Source: Areca catechu (Eukaryota > Streptophyta > Magnoliopsida > Arecales > Arecaceae). From it: a stretch of 64,000 nucleotides of DNA. The notes beneath the pieces were generated by a model. That model saw only the letters and a program-made list of their open reading frames with translations, ran no database searches and was not told where the DNA came from. Shown in pieces: positions 43,281 through 55,333 of the stretch. A program made the position numbers and the translations under genes. How positions within the stretch are numbered: the stretch's first letter is position 1; every line of letters starts with the position of its first letter. The stretch covers positions 56,538,748 through 56,602,747 of the forward strand of contig CM038038.1 of assembly GCA_021397845.1 (NCBI GenBank). Reading direction: 5' to 3'.

Positions 43281-44359
43281 ACTCCCAAAAGAAGCTTAAC
43301 CCTAGGCATGCTAAGTGGGTAGAATATATCCAGTCCTATACTTTTGTCCTGAAACATAAGGCTGGAGTTGAGAATAAGGTAGCTGATGCCCTTAGTCGCC
43401 GATCTCTGTTATTAACTTCTGTTAGAACTGAGGTCATAGGGTTTGAGCAAATCAAAGAGGAATATGAGTCTTGTCCGGATTTCACAACTGTGTATCAGGA
43501 TCTAGTTCAAGGACCATCTAGTAATCACCAGGATTATACCCTTGTAGATGGTTTTTTGTTCTTCAAAAATAGGCTTTGCATCCCTAGAACTTCTCTTAGG
43601 GAATTTTTGATTTGGGAAATCCATGCTGGAGGTTTAGCCGGCCATTTTGGAAAAGACAAGACCATTCTAGCTATTGAAGACCACTTTTTCTGGCCTAGCT
43701 TGAAAAGGGATGTAGCTAATATTGTAGCTAGATGTCGAACCTGCGCTGTTGCCAAACAGCGAAAACAAAACACTGGCCTTTATACCCCACTCCCTGTCCC
43801 AGATCATCCTTGGCAAGATGTGAGTATGGATTTTGTGTTAGGTTTACCTAAGACCCAGAGGAGACATGATTCTATATGTGTCATAGTCGACCGATTCTCT
43901 AAAATGGCCCACTTCTTGCCTTGTTCCCAAACCTTTGATGCGTCTAAGGTAGCCACACTTTTCTTCAATGAGATAGTTAGACTCCATGGCCTACCTAAGA
44001 TAATCGTTTCAGATAGGGATGTCCGGTTCACCAGTTACTTTTGGAAGACCCTTTGGCATAAGTTAGGGACAAAACATAAGTTTTCAACTGCCTATCATCC
44101 CCAAACTGATGGCCAAACTGAAGTAGTGAACCGTAGCCTAGGAAATCTGCTGAGATGTCTTATTGGTGAAAACACCAAAAATTGGGATTTATACCTACCA
44201 AGGGCAGAATTTGCGTACAATGACTCGGTCAATAGGTCTACGGGTAAGAGTCCATTTGAAATTGTACATGGGTACAAACCTCACACACCTCTTGACCTAG
44301 TTCTTTACCTGTCCACACTCGAGTCTCCAAGTCTGCTGAGAATTTTGCACAGCATGTAA
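43193..44359 (+). pseudogene. pol: GyA pol: RNase H end and integrase
   Basis: The 388-residue open frame carries HEALRFLNSQKKLNPRHAKW and VADALSRR (RNase H end), then the HHCC finger (HAGGLAGHFG...CRTCAVAK) and the DDE core (MDFVLGLP, VSDRDVRF, QTEVVNRSL). It ends early at 44359 because of a deletion after DLDLV-equivalent sequence near 44310; GyB is intact there. Confidence 0.92.
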
Positions 44360-45016
44360 AAGACTTCATAAAGAAATTCATGCCAAAATAAATTTAAGTA
44401 ATGAAACTTATAAGAAGTTGGCTGATACTCAAAGGCGAGTCAAAACTTTTGTTGAGGGAGACTATGTGATGATTAGGTTAAGGCCTGAACGGTTTCCTCC
44501 TGGAACCATTAGAAAGTTACATGCTAGGGGAGCTGGACGATTAGAGTGGTAAAGAGAGTAGGATCCAATGCCTATGTGCTCGAGTTGCCTCCAGAACTAG
44601 GCATTAGCTCTACTTTCAACATTACAGACTTAGTAGAGTACAGGGAGCCAGCTATGATTCCTAGTGAGCCTTTTGAGCCTAACCCTATCATTGAGAGTGA
44701 TCCCGACCCTGTGTGTCCACCAACAAACTGGCCTGTGAGGAAAGAGCAGATTGAAAAGATCCTGGATGATCAGGTTATCTCTACTCGTAATCGAGGATAC
44801 CAAAGGTACCTGGTCCGCTGGCAAGGAAGGCCAGATTCTGATGACTCTTGGATCTCCCGAGAAGAATTACAAGAATTGGACCCAGACCTCTTGGAGAGAT
44901 ACCAGAGCCAACTTGAGCCTTACTCGACAGGGTCGAGTTCCTCCCACCCTGGGAGAATTGGTGCGGGCACCAGACTCAGAAGAAGACTTCAGAGCTCCAT
45001 TTGGCTCTCTGATTGA
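44360..45016 (+). pseudogene. pol: GyA pol: integrase tail and chromodomain
   Basis: After a frameshifted stretch (44360-44545), the frame reopens at 44546 with VKRVGSNAYVLELPPELG and a chromodomain (KILDDQVISTRNRGYQRYLV, WQGRPDSDDSWIS; about 44750-44900). The stop at 45014-45016 is 58 bp inside the 3' LTR, so the last 19 codons belong to the LTR. Confidence 0.9.
44946..44958 (+). other. GyA polypurine tract
   Basis: ACCCTGGGAGAAT immediately precedes the LTR TG. It overlaps the coding sequence of pol (PGRIGAG region). Confidence 0.75.
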
Positions 45017-46569
45017 CATTGCCCGAGAAATTAGGGTTTGTAATAAAGGTTGACCTGGTCAACCAGTTTATTTATTTCTTGAGTCACCATTTAAATTTTG
45101 TTGAGTCATGTTGACTCGATGCAAGTCCCGATGTGGTTTCAATTTGGTCCAAAATGGTGCCACATTTGTCTTCCAATCAAATCAAGGTTCAAGCAAGTGG
45201 AGGCCACACTCCAAGCCACACGCCCAGCCACACTCCGAGCACACGCCAGAGTCCAGGAGGCGCCACAGAGGCATCCCAGTGTCATGGTCCCCACATCCAA
45301 AGAAGAAAAAATCAAATTGGAAGCTAATTTAAAGGAGGCGCCCATACCTGCCAATTTTGTCTAAGCAAAGAAGGAAAAGACTTCTCTTGGAGAAAAAAAT
45401 CAAAGAAGGACATCCAATTGAAGTTCAAATCAAAATCAAAGAGCTTAACTTGGAGTGGAAGAAAAGAAGAAATGCCATAAGAAGAAGAGGACTCCAAATC
45501 CAAATCCAACTCCAAAGGAGGCACCATAAAAATTCCAAAAAAAATTCCTTTATGGCCGTCCCAAATTTTTTTGAACTCTTGGTCGGCAAGAGAGGAGATT
45601 TTCTACCTAATCTAGAGGTTGGAGGAGTTTAGTCCCACATGGGAATTTGTACAAGCTTGGAGAAAATTTTAGGTCTATATAATAGACCCTCTTTGTAACT
45701 TTAAGAAATCAATGAAAAAAAATTATTTTTGCTATTCTCTTGTGTTGAGTGAACTAGGTTTCTCTTCTTCCGCACTATTCTAAGTGTTGAGCTCCGTGAG
45801 GGGGTAATCCGGGTTCCATTGGAGCCTTGAGGAGGTGAGAGATCTCCATCTTTATCCAAAACCCTAGGTTAGCCACTTGAAATTCCAAACCCTAGCCGCC
45901 CTTCATTATTTTCAATCCATCAAACCCTAGCTCCATCCATCTCCCACGGCCTCTCTCTCTCTACAAGTCCAGGCCATCCACCTTCATCCAGATCCAGTCC
46001 GGCTACTTCAGATCCAGAGCAAGTTCCAAGGAAAATCACATCAACATCCAGGAGAATCCAGTTTTCAGCAATTTCAATCTTCAAGTTCATCAACCTGGTA
46101 AATCTTTCCCTTGATTCTCTAATTTCCATCAATGTTTTTCTTCTCTTCCAGATCTTGAGTTCAGGAGAAGCCAACCCGCCAAAGGACCAGTATTGGAGGA
46201 TCCATTACGAAGATATCTGAATCCGAGGATCCAACAATCTGCTCGGGAGAGTTCTTCCACCAAAATCTGTGAAGATCATTGTCTGGTTAGATAAACCATC
46301 TCTTCTCTTTATTTTTGTTCTGTTGAAAGTTCGGAGCGAAACCCTAGGTCTGGGAGTTTCTCAACCCCCAGCGATCCGTTGCTTCTGAACTACTCTGATA
46401 ATTTAGTTTCCTTAAAATTGTGCTTTCAATTATCATATTAGTATCTTTCAATGTTAGGTTAACTTTTCTTTGATTTGAAGCCAACTTCTACAAACATATA
46501 AAAACAAAAAAAAAAATTAGTTAATCTTAATTTACTTCCGCAACACATCCCTTTATTTGTTCTGCATCA
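44959..46569 (+). mobile_element. GyA 3' LTR (1611 bp)
   Basis: Same termini as the 5' LTR, followed by the GTTCA duplication (46570-46574). Differences from the 5' LTR include single-base indels and a few substitutions, for example near 45003 and 45058. Confidence 0.96.
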
Positions 46570-46574
46570 GTTCA
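46570..46574 (+). repeat. Target duplication of GyA, right (GTTCA)
   Basis: Second copy of the 5-bp duplication; see 37706-37710. Confidence 0.96.
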
Positions 46575-48433
46575 GAAATCTAAGAGCCTCATGGTCCGAA
46601 AATGGTACAAATTCCTGCGGTAGCAATAATGTCTCCAGTAACGCAAAGCTTGCACCACCGCATAAAATTCCTTATCATAGGTAGAATACCTATGCTTAGC
46701 ATCATTAAGTTTTTCACTAAAGAATGCTATGGGATGATTCTCTTGGCTTAGGACTCCACCTATTCCTACACCTGAAGCATCACAGGCAACCTCAAATACT
46801 TTAGAAAAATTGGGTAATCTCAGAATGGGTGCCTAGGTCATTTTATCCTTAAGATCTAGGAAGGCTTTATGGGCTGACTTAGTCAAATGAAATTCTCCCT
46901 TCCTAATACAATCAGTGATAGGAGCAGCTAAAGTACTAAACCCCTTGATGAATCGCCTATAGAAGGTAGCCAAGCCGTGGAAACTTCTAACTTCATGCAC
47001 ATTGGTTGGCTCTGGCCAGTCTACTATGGACCTAATCTTCTCAAGATCGGCCGCCACGCCGTCAGGGGTTACTACAAAACCAAGAAAGATAACTCTACTA
47101 GTCATGAATTCACACTTCTTAAGATTACCGTAGAGTCTATCATTCCTCAAAACTTGGCAGACTGCTCTAAGGTGGCCTAGGTGATCTGTTGGGGTCTTAC
47201 TATAGATCAGGATGTCATCAAAATAGACCACCACAAATTTTCCTATGAAAGCTCTAAGTACCTGGGTCATAATTCTCATGAAAAACTAGGGGCATTGGAC
47301 AACCCAAAAGGCATAACAACCATTCATAAAGACCATCCTTAGTTTTGAAAGCAGTTTTCCATTCATCCCCGGGTCTAATCCTAACCTGATGATAGCCGCT
47401 TTTGAGATCAATCTTAGAAAAACCCATTGCACCAGCCATCATATCAAGCATGTCATCTAGTCTAGGGATGGGAAACCTATATTTGATTGTAATTTTATTG
47501 ATGGCATGACTGTCAACACACATCCTCCACGTGCCATCTTTCTTTGGGGTCAGTAAGGCTGGGACTGCACAAGGGCTAAGACTTTCTCTAATAAACCCCT
47601 TCCTCAATAATTCTCCAACCTGCTTTTGCAGTTCTTCATGCTCAGATGGATTCATCCTGTAATGGGGCAAGTTGGGCAAAGTCGCTCCTGGGATTAGATC
47701 TATGGCATGCTGGATATCCCTAAGAGTGGAAGGTGGTCTGGCAAATCCTCGGGAAAGACATCCTCAAATTCTTTTAACACAGGTTTAACTTCTTGAGGAG
47801 GCTCTGAGGGTTCCGAAGTTCTAAGTTCCTTAGCAGTCAACATCCAGATGGGTGAACCACTATGAATTTCTTGTTCTAGATCCTTAGCACTGATTAGGTT
47901 CACTCCAGTTTTCATCTCCTTACCTTACCGGCTCCTTTAGTTACCTTGTCCTTAGGGGAACTGAATGGATCGTAATCTTCTTCCCATTGAAACTAAAGAC
48001 ACAGGTATTGGATTTTCCTAAGAGGGTGGCATCATGATCATACAACCAAGGTCTTCCGAGAATTATACTGCTCACCCCCATGGGTAAGACATCGCACCAA
48101 ATCTTTTCGTGATAAGATTGCATTTGGATTTGGACTTGACATCTAGACTGGATGGGTATGGAGGTAGAATCTACCCAAGAACCTTATAGGGGTTGGGATG
48201 GGGAACTGGGATTAAGCCTAACATCTTGACAGTGCTAGTAGAGATGGCATTTACACAGCTCCCCACTATCTATGATGATCTTACATACCTTATCCCCTAA
48301 TTAAGAAAAGTCTGTAGGATGTTAGTCCTACGCCAATCCTCTTGAACTAGATTCTGGGATAGGATGCATCTTACAACTCCTAATTGGTCAGATTCATTGG
48401 GTTCCTCCTCTCCTTCATACTCCTCAACCAAAT
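46575..48433 (-). pseudogene. pol: GyB pol: protease, RT and RNase H (5' part)
   Basis: Minus-strand order is protease (about 48290), LGRPWLYDHD (near 48040), RT (47254-47679 and 46833-47279 with YFDD) and RNase H (46575-46832). It keeps bases lost in GyA (e.g. near 47610) but has its own stops and shifts, e.g. a stop within RNase H near 46835 and breaks at about 47700, 47930 and 48180. It continues at 37705 beyond GyA. Confidence 0.88.
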
Positions 48434-49619
48434 TCATTCCGGCCTCATAAACTTCTTCTTCAATTCCTCACTGGGCTCGGAATTATCATTCTCTCCCTCT
48501 TCTATGTAAAGGGATCTCCGTGGGCACTGGCTAGCAACATGACCTACCTTATGACACTTGAAACAGGCTATGGCAATACACTGACTGGAAATGTGACCTG
48601 GTTTCTGACACTTAAAACAGGTAATATTTGAACTAGGGGCTCTCTGGGTGTCAGGTGCCTTACCTTTGTCCATGGGCCTAGGGGTAGAAGTACCCTGAAA
48701 AGGTTTACTAGGGATAACTTGGCTAGGTCCATTCCTGGGATTGGGGCACTAACCCTAGAAGGTATAGGTCCTCTCTGAAATTTCTCAGTGTTCAGTGCAA
48801 TCTGGTAGGCTTGGTCTAGATCAGTAACCTCTCTTAGAAATAGTTCTCTCTTGATATCTTTCCTCAGTCCAGCCCTAAATCTAGACAAAGTGACTTCGTG
48901 GGCTTCACTCACATCACATCTCATTAGGTATTCATCAAAAGTAGCTATGTAGTCTGAGACAGATCGGTTTCCTTGTTTCACGTTTTGCCATTGGTCTAAC
49001 AGGTTTTTGCTGGTATGAAATGGGTAGGTATTTATCTCTCAGTTTTTCTTTCATACCCTGCCAAGTGGTTATGGGCTCAACATTCCGTCTCCTAGTGGTT
49101 AGCTCAATGTTCCCCAGTATAACCTAGCTTGATGCACTAATTTCATCTTGGCAAACTTGTATTTCCTCTCCTCAGACATAGCATACACTCAAAGTATTGG
49201 TCCATCTCACCCTCCCAATCAGAATACACCTTAGGGTTCAGACTACCATCAAAAGTGGGTGCATCTAATTGATGTTCCTGATGAACCTATCATCTCTATC
49301 TTCAGGCTCTGGGTCAGGCCTCCTATGATTAGGTTCAGGATCTCTATATAAAGGCCTTCTAGGCTCCTGATGTGGGTGAGGTTGAGGCACATTAAAATCG
49401 GGGTCAGGAGTCCAATTCCGATGTCTAGGTTCTTCAAGTACTTGGACTCGGTCCCTAAGTTAGGTAAGATCCTCATGAATTTGTGCGCTAAACTGGGCCA
49501 CAGTGTTTGTCATATCCTGATTCATTTTAGCCATACTTTCAGTAAGAGTTCTGATCATGGCCTCTAAATCAGGTTGGGTTTGACCAGGTTGATATGGCAC
49601 TCCATTTCTGGTAGACATG
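48434..49619 (-). pseudogene. gag: GyB gag
   Basis: It starts at 49619 with the family MSTRNGVPYQPG. There is a stop in the N-terminal coiled-coil (near 49459) and shifts in the capsid (near 49000-49260). Both knuckles (CFKCQKPGHISSQC and CFKCHKVGHVASQC) are in one frame at 48434-48673, unlike GyA. This shows that the GyA shift is private. Confidence 0.88.
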
Positions 49620-50507
49620 ATGATTCAAGCAAGCACACAAAATGAGACTAGACTAAATTGACTACTGGATCACTAGACCTAGAGTCCAAACTAGATGCCC
49701 AATCAGAGTGGCAAGCTAGCCTGTAGTAACTCAGGACTCAGCCAGGCAGGTGTAAGGGAGTGTTAGGTCCCTGATTGCCAATCCTAGACACCAATCAGTG
49801 ATTGGCCAGGTAGGCGGACCAGCACACAAGCCCTTCGAGAATGGATCCCTGAACCACCGTTCTAGACACTAAGTGCTAAGCACACATAGAATAACTCGGC
49901 AAACTGACTCAACACTAGCCTAGACCCGACCAATTGGTGTCCCTAGCCCACTAGGGCAAATTAGGTCTAACTGATTTTAAATTAGGTCTAGGTTCGAATG
50001 AGTGGATGGTGGTTTTGGGCTAAGGAGAGGTAATCAACTCCTCCCCTTATCTTAGATGCTCAATTACCCTTAAGTAAATTATGAGATGATCACTCCAAAA
50101 GAATTGAATTGCAGAACAAAAAATAGAGTTGTTGTATTTTAATGTTCAGAATTTTTACTGAAACCAATAAATCACAGTAAAATTATGGAAAATAGGTTCA
50201 ATTATACTGGTTTCAACGAAGCAAAAATCATTCAATTCGGAGTTTCATGCAGGGAGAAATAATTCAGACAACAGTGAAATTATGGGCTGCAACTAGATTG
50301 TCTTCCCCTTTTATAATCCCTGCTACGAAGTTATAACCCAATGGATCCCATACACGCCCTCGGAACACCCCATGGAATGGGAGGAGGAGGCTTGCGCCTC
50401 GCTTAGTTCCTAGGACCGGACATCCTGGGGAGTCTACTTCGAGCAGACAAAATAAAAAGAGAAAACAATCAAAACAAGCTAGCAAGCAAATCAGAAACCC
50501 TAGACTG
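49620..50507 (-). other. GyB untranslated leader
   Basis: Colinear with the GyA leader in reverse; the shared module is at about 49738-49870. No ORF is supported. Confidence 0.85.
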
Positions 50508-50520
50508 GGCTCTGATCCCA
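50508..50520 (-). other. GyB primer-binding site, mutated
   Basis: The minus strand reads TGGGATCAGAGCC in place of TGGTATCAGAGCC, next to the LTR end at 50525. Confidence 0.85.
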
Positions 50521-50524
50521 AAAA

Positions 50525-52128
50525 TGATGCAGAACAAATAAAGGGATGCGATGCGGAAGTAAAATAAGATTAACTAATTTTTTGTTGTTTTTATATGTTT
50601 GTAGAAGTTTGCTTCAAATCAAAGAAAAGTTAACCTAACATTGAAAGATACTAATATGATAATTGAAAGCACAATTTTAAGGAAACTAAATTATCAGAGT
50701 AGTTCAGAAGCAACGGATCGCTGGGGGTTGAGAAACTCCCAGACCTAGGGTTTCGCTCCGAACTTTCAACAGAACAGAAATAAAGAGAAGAGATGGTTTA
50801 CCTAACCAGACAATGATCTTCACAGATTTTGGTGGAAGAACTCTCCCGAGCAGATTGTTGGATCCTCGGATTCAGATATCTTCGCAATGGATCCTCCAAT
50901 ACTGGTCCTTTGGTGGGTTGGCTTCTCCTGAACTCAAGATCTGGAAGAGAAGAAAAACAATTGATGGAATCAGAGAGTCAAGGGAAAAATTTACCAGGTT
51001 GATGAACTTGAAGATTGAAATTGCTGAAAACTGGATTCTCCTGGAAGCTGATGTGATTTTCCTTGGAACTTGCTCTGGATCTGAAGTAGCCGAACTGGAT
51101 CTGGATGAAGGTGGATGGCCTGGACTTGTAGAGAGAGAGAGGTCATGGAGATGGAAGGAGCTAGGGTTTGATGGATTGAAAATAATGAAGGGCGGCTAGG
51201 GTTTTGGATTTTTAAGTGGCTAACCTAGGGTTTTGGATAAAGATGGAGATCTCTCACCTCCTCAAGGCTCCAATGGAACCCGGTTACCCCCTCACGGAGC
51301 TCAACACTTAGAATAGTGCGGAAGAAGAGAAACCTAGGTTACTCAACACAAGAGAATAGCAAAAATAATTTTTCTTCATTCATAGATTGTTTTCAACTTA
51401 CAAGAAGGATGTAATTTATAATGCTTTACAAGGGAGAAGGGTTTCATATTTTCCCATGTGGGACTAAAGGAGGGGATCTCCAAATTAGGGCAAATCCCTT
51501 ACATATGGTTGGCCAAAATACCAAAAATTAGGATTTGGGTTATAAATGGCAGGTAGATGGCGCCACCTTGCTTGGAATTTTTCAAGAAAATTTTCTTCCT
51601 TTCCTGGATGAACTCTTTTGGACTCCTCCTTTCTTCCTCCCTAAGTCAAGGCTCTTCCCATCTTTGTTTTAGGTGTTTTTGGCAGGTAATGGGCGCCCCT
51701 TGATATTCTCTTCCAAGAAAAACTTCTTCCCTTGTTTGCTTGGAATCACTTGGAAAGTCTTGGCCGCCCCCTTGATTTGTGCTCTTCTCTTTATCTGGTG
51801 CATGAAAGAAGGGAGTTGCCATCTGTGGAGTGGGGACCAAAGGCTGCTGGATGTGGATATGGCACCCCCTGGACTGGGAGTGTGGCTGGGAGTGTGGTGT
51901 CCACTTGCCTGGTCTTGGGAGAAAATGTAAATCCCCGGTTGAAACCCTAGTCCACTACTGAGTCAACATGACTCAACAAAATAAATTGCAGGTAATGTAG
52001 ACTCAAGCTAAATTGAGTTGATCTAGTCAACTCTTATTACAAACCAAAAACCCTAATTCTTCGGGCAAGGTTAATCAGAGATCCAGATGGAGCTCTGAAG
52101 TCTTCTTCTGAGTCTGGTGCCCGCACCA
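50525..52128 (-). mobile_element. GyB 5' LTR (1604 bp)
   Basis: TGATGCAG...CCCGCACCA on the plus strand, flanked by GTGAT at 52129-52133. It is close to the LTR at 34422-36028 but with more differences than between the GyA LTRs. An antisense 128-residue frame (50813-51199) is noted but not called. Confidence 0.94.
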
Positions 52129-53448
52129 GTGATCTTCACGGTGTTTGGTGGAAGGACTCTCTTGAGCAGATTGTTGGATCCCCGGATTCAGATATCTTCG
52201 CAATGGATCCTCCAATACTGATCCTTTGGCAGAGTTGGCTTCTCCTGAACTCAAGATCTGGGAAAGAAGAACAATTTATGGAATCAGATACTCAAGGAAG
52301 GATTTACCAGTTAGAAGAACTTGAAAACTGATGTTGCTGAAATCCGGATTCTCTTGAAGGCTGATCTGACTTCCTATGGGAATTGCTCTGAATCTGAAGT
52401 ATCCGGACTGGACCTGGATGCTGGTGGTCGGCCTTGACTTGGAGAGAGTGGTCGTGAGAGGGGGGTAGGCCAGGGTTTGGTGGAAAGAAGAGGATGAAGG
52501 GCGGCTAGGGTTTGGAAGTGAAGTGGCTAACCTAGGTTTTTGGGGTTGGAGATCTCACACCTCCTCAAGGTTCCTGGGGAACCCGGATTTACTCCCTCAC
52601 GGAGCTCAACACCTGGATGCAAGTGCGGAAAGAGAAACACAGTTTGCCTCACACATAAATTGGATTCATTCATCAGATAACTTAAAATTTACAAGAGGGG
52701 TTTAATTTATAGGACTTTACAAGAGAGCAGGGTTTTATATCTCCCATGTGGGACTAATAGGGTGGATCTTCAAATTAGGTTTGTAGGATCAATTCCCACA
52801 CATATGGCCGGCCAAGAGTTTTCCAAAAATGCTGATTGGTGGCTTCAAAGGTAGTAGGTGGCGCCTCCTAGCCTTGCTCTTCAAGAAAAAATATTTTTCC
52901 TTCCATGCTTGGTTTATTTGGAAGTATTTGGGCACCTCCTAACCTTGCTCTTCAAGAGAAATTCCCTTCCTTCCATACCTGGTTTTATTTGGAATTATTT
53001 GGGCGCCTCCTAGTCTTGCTCCCCAAGCTTTGCTCCTTTCTTTTCATAGCTTGCTCTTATGGAAACACTTTGCCGCCCCCCTTGAATTGTGGATCCCAGA
53101 TTGTTTTCTCCTCAAGTGGCGCATGAGAGAAGGGACCTGCTATCTTGTGGTGTGGGGACCAGAGCATACTGGATGGAGATGTGGCGCCCCCTGGACTCAG
53201 GCGTGTGGCTGGGAGTGTGGCTCCCACTTGCTTGGCCTTGGGAGAAAATGTGACACCGTGGAGAAGTCCTATACCACTACTGAGTCAACATGACTCAACA
53301 AAATTAAATGCAGGAATACAGACTCAAGCTAAAATTGAGTTGATCAAGTCACCCTTATTACAAACCAGAAAATCCTAATTCTTCGGGCAAGGTCAATCAG
53401 ATCCAGATGGAGCCCTGAAGTCTTCTTCTGAGTCAGGTGCCCGCACCA
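52129..53448 (-). mobile_element. GyC 5' LTR, second part
   Basis: It starts with the GTGAT duplication and continues the GyC LTR (compare 29214-30554), ending CCCGCACCA at 53448. It includes the 70-bp repeat region at about 52860-53090. Small frames in it are chance frames. Confidence 0.92.
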
Positions 53449-53594
53449 AGTCCATGCGCCATGGACTCTTCCAAATGGCATGCCAAGAGTCCATTAGCGC
53501 ATGGACTCTTGGCATTTTGGCATGTAAACTCAAAGGAGCGAGTGAGGGCTAGCCTAGATGCTTGGTTAGCCAATAGGGTTACCATAATCCCTAG
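53449..53594 (-). mobile_element. Cop2 5' LTR, resumed segment
   Basis: AGTCCATGCGCCATGGACTC and following sequence are colinear with 21355-21500 in the Cop2 3' LTR. This proves GyC was inserted in this LTR, within the first palindrome. It stops at CCCTA where Tat1 begins. Confidence 0.92.
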
Positions 53595-55251
53595 TGTTAT
53601 GGCCGCAATGATGATGTGGCCGGGCTCAGATTCCATCAGGTATGATCGAGCCACGTGGAAGTTTCTTCTGGCCGTCAGCCTCGGTTCCCATGCTACCGAG
53701 GTCGGGCTCGGCCCTTGCCCCTCCCAGGCCACCTCGCCAGCTGATATCCCGAGACGATACCCCCGCCCTCGCCGAGGTCGAGTTCGGTCCGGGTCTCCTC
53801 CTGCCACCTCGCCAGGTGTCCACACCGTGAGGGGTCCACCTCGGCCGAGGTCGGCTGCTCCCCCGCTCCCTCGCCAGGTGGTGCCCATAGACGTCCCACC
53901 AAGGCCGAGGTCGAGCCGGGCCCCTTCGCTCCTTCGCCAGGTGGCCCCCAGAGACGGGTCCACCTCAGCCGAAGCCGGGCACCCTCCTGCCGCCTCGCCA
54001 GGTGTCCACCCAGGAGGGGTCCACCTCGGCCGAGGTCGCTGCTCCCCCGCTCCCTCGCCAGGTGGCGCCCATAGACGGTCCCACCAAGGCCGAGGTCGAG
54101 CCGGGCCCCTTTCGCTCCTTCGCCAGGTGGCCCCCGGAGACGGGTCCACCTCGGCCGAATCTGAGCGTCCTCCTGCCACCTCGCCAGTGTCCACCCAAGA
54201 GGGGTCCACCTCGTTCGAGGTCGGTAGCTCCCTCGCTCCTTCACCAGGTGGCCCTCGGAGACGGGTCCACCTCGACCGAGTCGAGCGCCCTCCTGCCACC
54301 CTCGCCCAGGTGTCCACCCAGGAAGGGTCCACCTCGTTCGAGGTCGGCTGCTCCCTCGCTCCTTCGCCAGGTGGCCCCCAGAGACGAGTCCACCTCGACC
54401 GAAGCCGGGCACCCTTCTGCCACCCCGCCAGGTGTTCACCCGGTAGGGGTCCACCTCGGCCGAGGTCAGGCCACCCATACAGAGAAGGTCCCAAGAGCGG
54501 AAGCACAGGTTCCGAGGTCGGCCCTCGAGTCGTGCGCACCACACTGCACCCCCGTACGGATGGTGGCGGCACGCGAAACACCACTTACGCCGGCCTGACA
54601 GGTCCTGCAGTCGAGAGGCACGGTTCTGACCAAACAGGGCCCGTTAACGGACAGCGCCAACACTTAGGAAGGAGAGCGCCCTCACTGGGCCCGAGGTCTG
54701 ACCAGCCGATCTGCCGGCGCCACCCCCCCTTTTTCTTTACACTTTCCCCGCTGGGCTCGGCGAACGAGGTCAGAAAGTCGCCTTGCACTCAAACCAAAAA
54801 GGGAAAGAGAAAAAGATGGAGAGGGGAGCCTCCCAAGAGCAGAAGACAGGCAGGCAGTGGGAGGAGATAAAAGGAAGGAATTGGAGGCGACCAGGAAAGC
54901 TGGGAGAGTAAGAAACAGTGGCCAAAAGCCCCACTCCGAGAGTAAGATCAAGGTCTCGAGAGGGGATCGCTTGGCATGAGCTCGGCAAGGAGGCCCGATC
55001 GGGTTTCTGGTCCCTACAGCACCCTTCTTGCTAGTAAAATTCTCTGAGTCTGGGACTCCTTCGGGGGCCCGTCTTGGAGAATCTGTTCCTTCTCGCCGTC
55101 TACTAACTTGACCGTCGGAGCTCCCCACCCGGATCCCCGGCCAGGGTCTTCTGACCACTCTTGCAGTTCCCTCCAGCCAGGAGGCCCCAGGAGCAAGGCG
55201 GTCTGGTGGGATCGGCGGATCCGAGGCACGGGCGCGGAGGTGAGATCAACA
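53595..55251 (+). mobile_element. Tat1 5' LTR (GC-rich gypsy; about 1.66 kb)
   Basis: It begins TGTTATGGCCGC directly after Cop2 LTR sequence and ends near AGATCAACA before a primer-site-like TTGGCGC. The base composition switches sharply to GC-rich. It contains an 11-unit minisatellite (53811-54480). Long open frames on both strands (53437-54870 plus, 53433-54584 minus) arise from this GC-rich repeat and cross element borders, so I do not call them genes. The second LTR is outside the window. Confidence 0.72.
53811..54480 (+). repeat. 60-65 bp minisatellite with higher-order pattern
   Basis: GCCAGGTG-type starts occur at 53811, 53873, 53936, 53997, 54057, 54122, 54183, 54243, 54304, 54366 and 54427. 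Three unit types (A: GTGTCCACC; B: GTGGTGCCCATAGACG; C: GTGGCCCCCAGAGACGGG) follow the order ABC ABC AC AC A. Every unit has a CCACCTCGGCCGAGGTCG-like palindrome. Confidence 0.85.
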
Positions 55252-55255
55252 CCAG

Positions 55256-55273
55256 ATTGGCGCACCAGGTAGG
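55256..55273 (+). other. Tat1 primer-binding site candidate
   Basis: ATTGGCGCACCAGGTAGGGG follows the LTR end by a few bases. TTGGCGC starts are typical of primer sites in Tat-type gypsy elements; the tRNA was not matched. Confidence 0.5.
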
Positions 55274-55333
55274 GGGCAGGACAACACCCCCTAGCGGGAG
55301 CCAGCTTTCTGCAGGTACCCGTGCTCTCCGATA

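Noticed and set aside
53433..54870. Overlapping ORFs of 477 (plus) and 383 (minus) residues
   Set aside because: They cross from GyC/Cop2 LTR into Tat1 LTR and owe their length to a GC-rich minisatellite with few stop triplets. No domain is recognisable.
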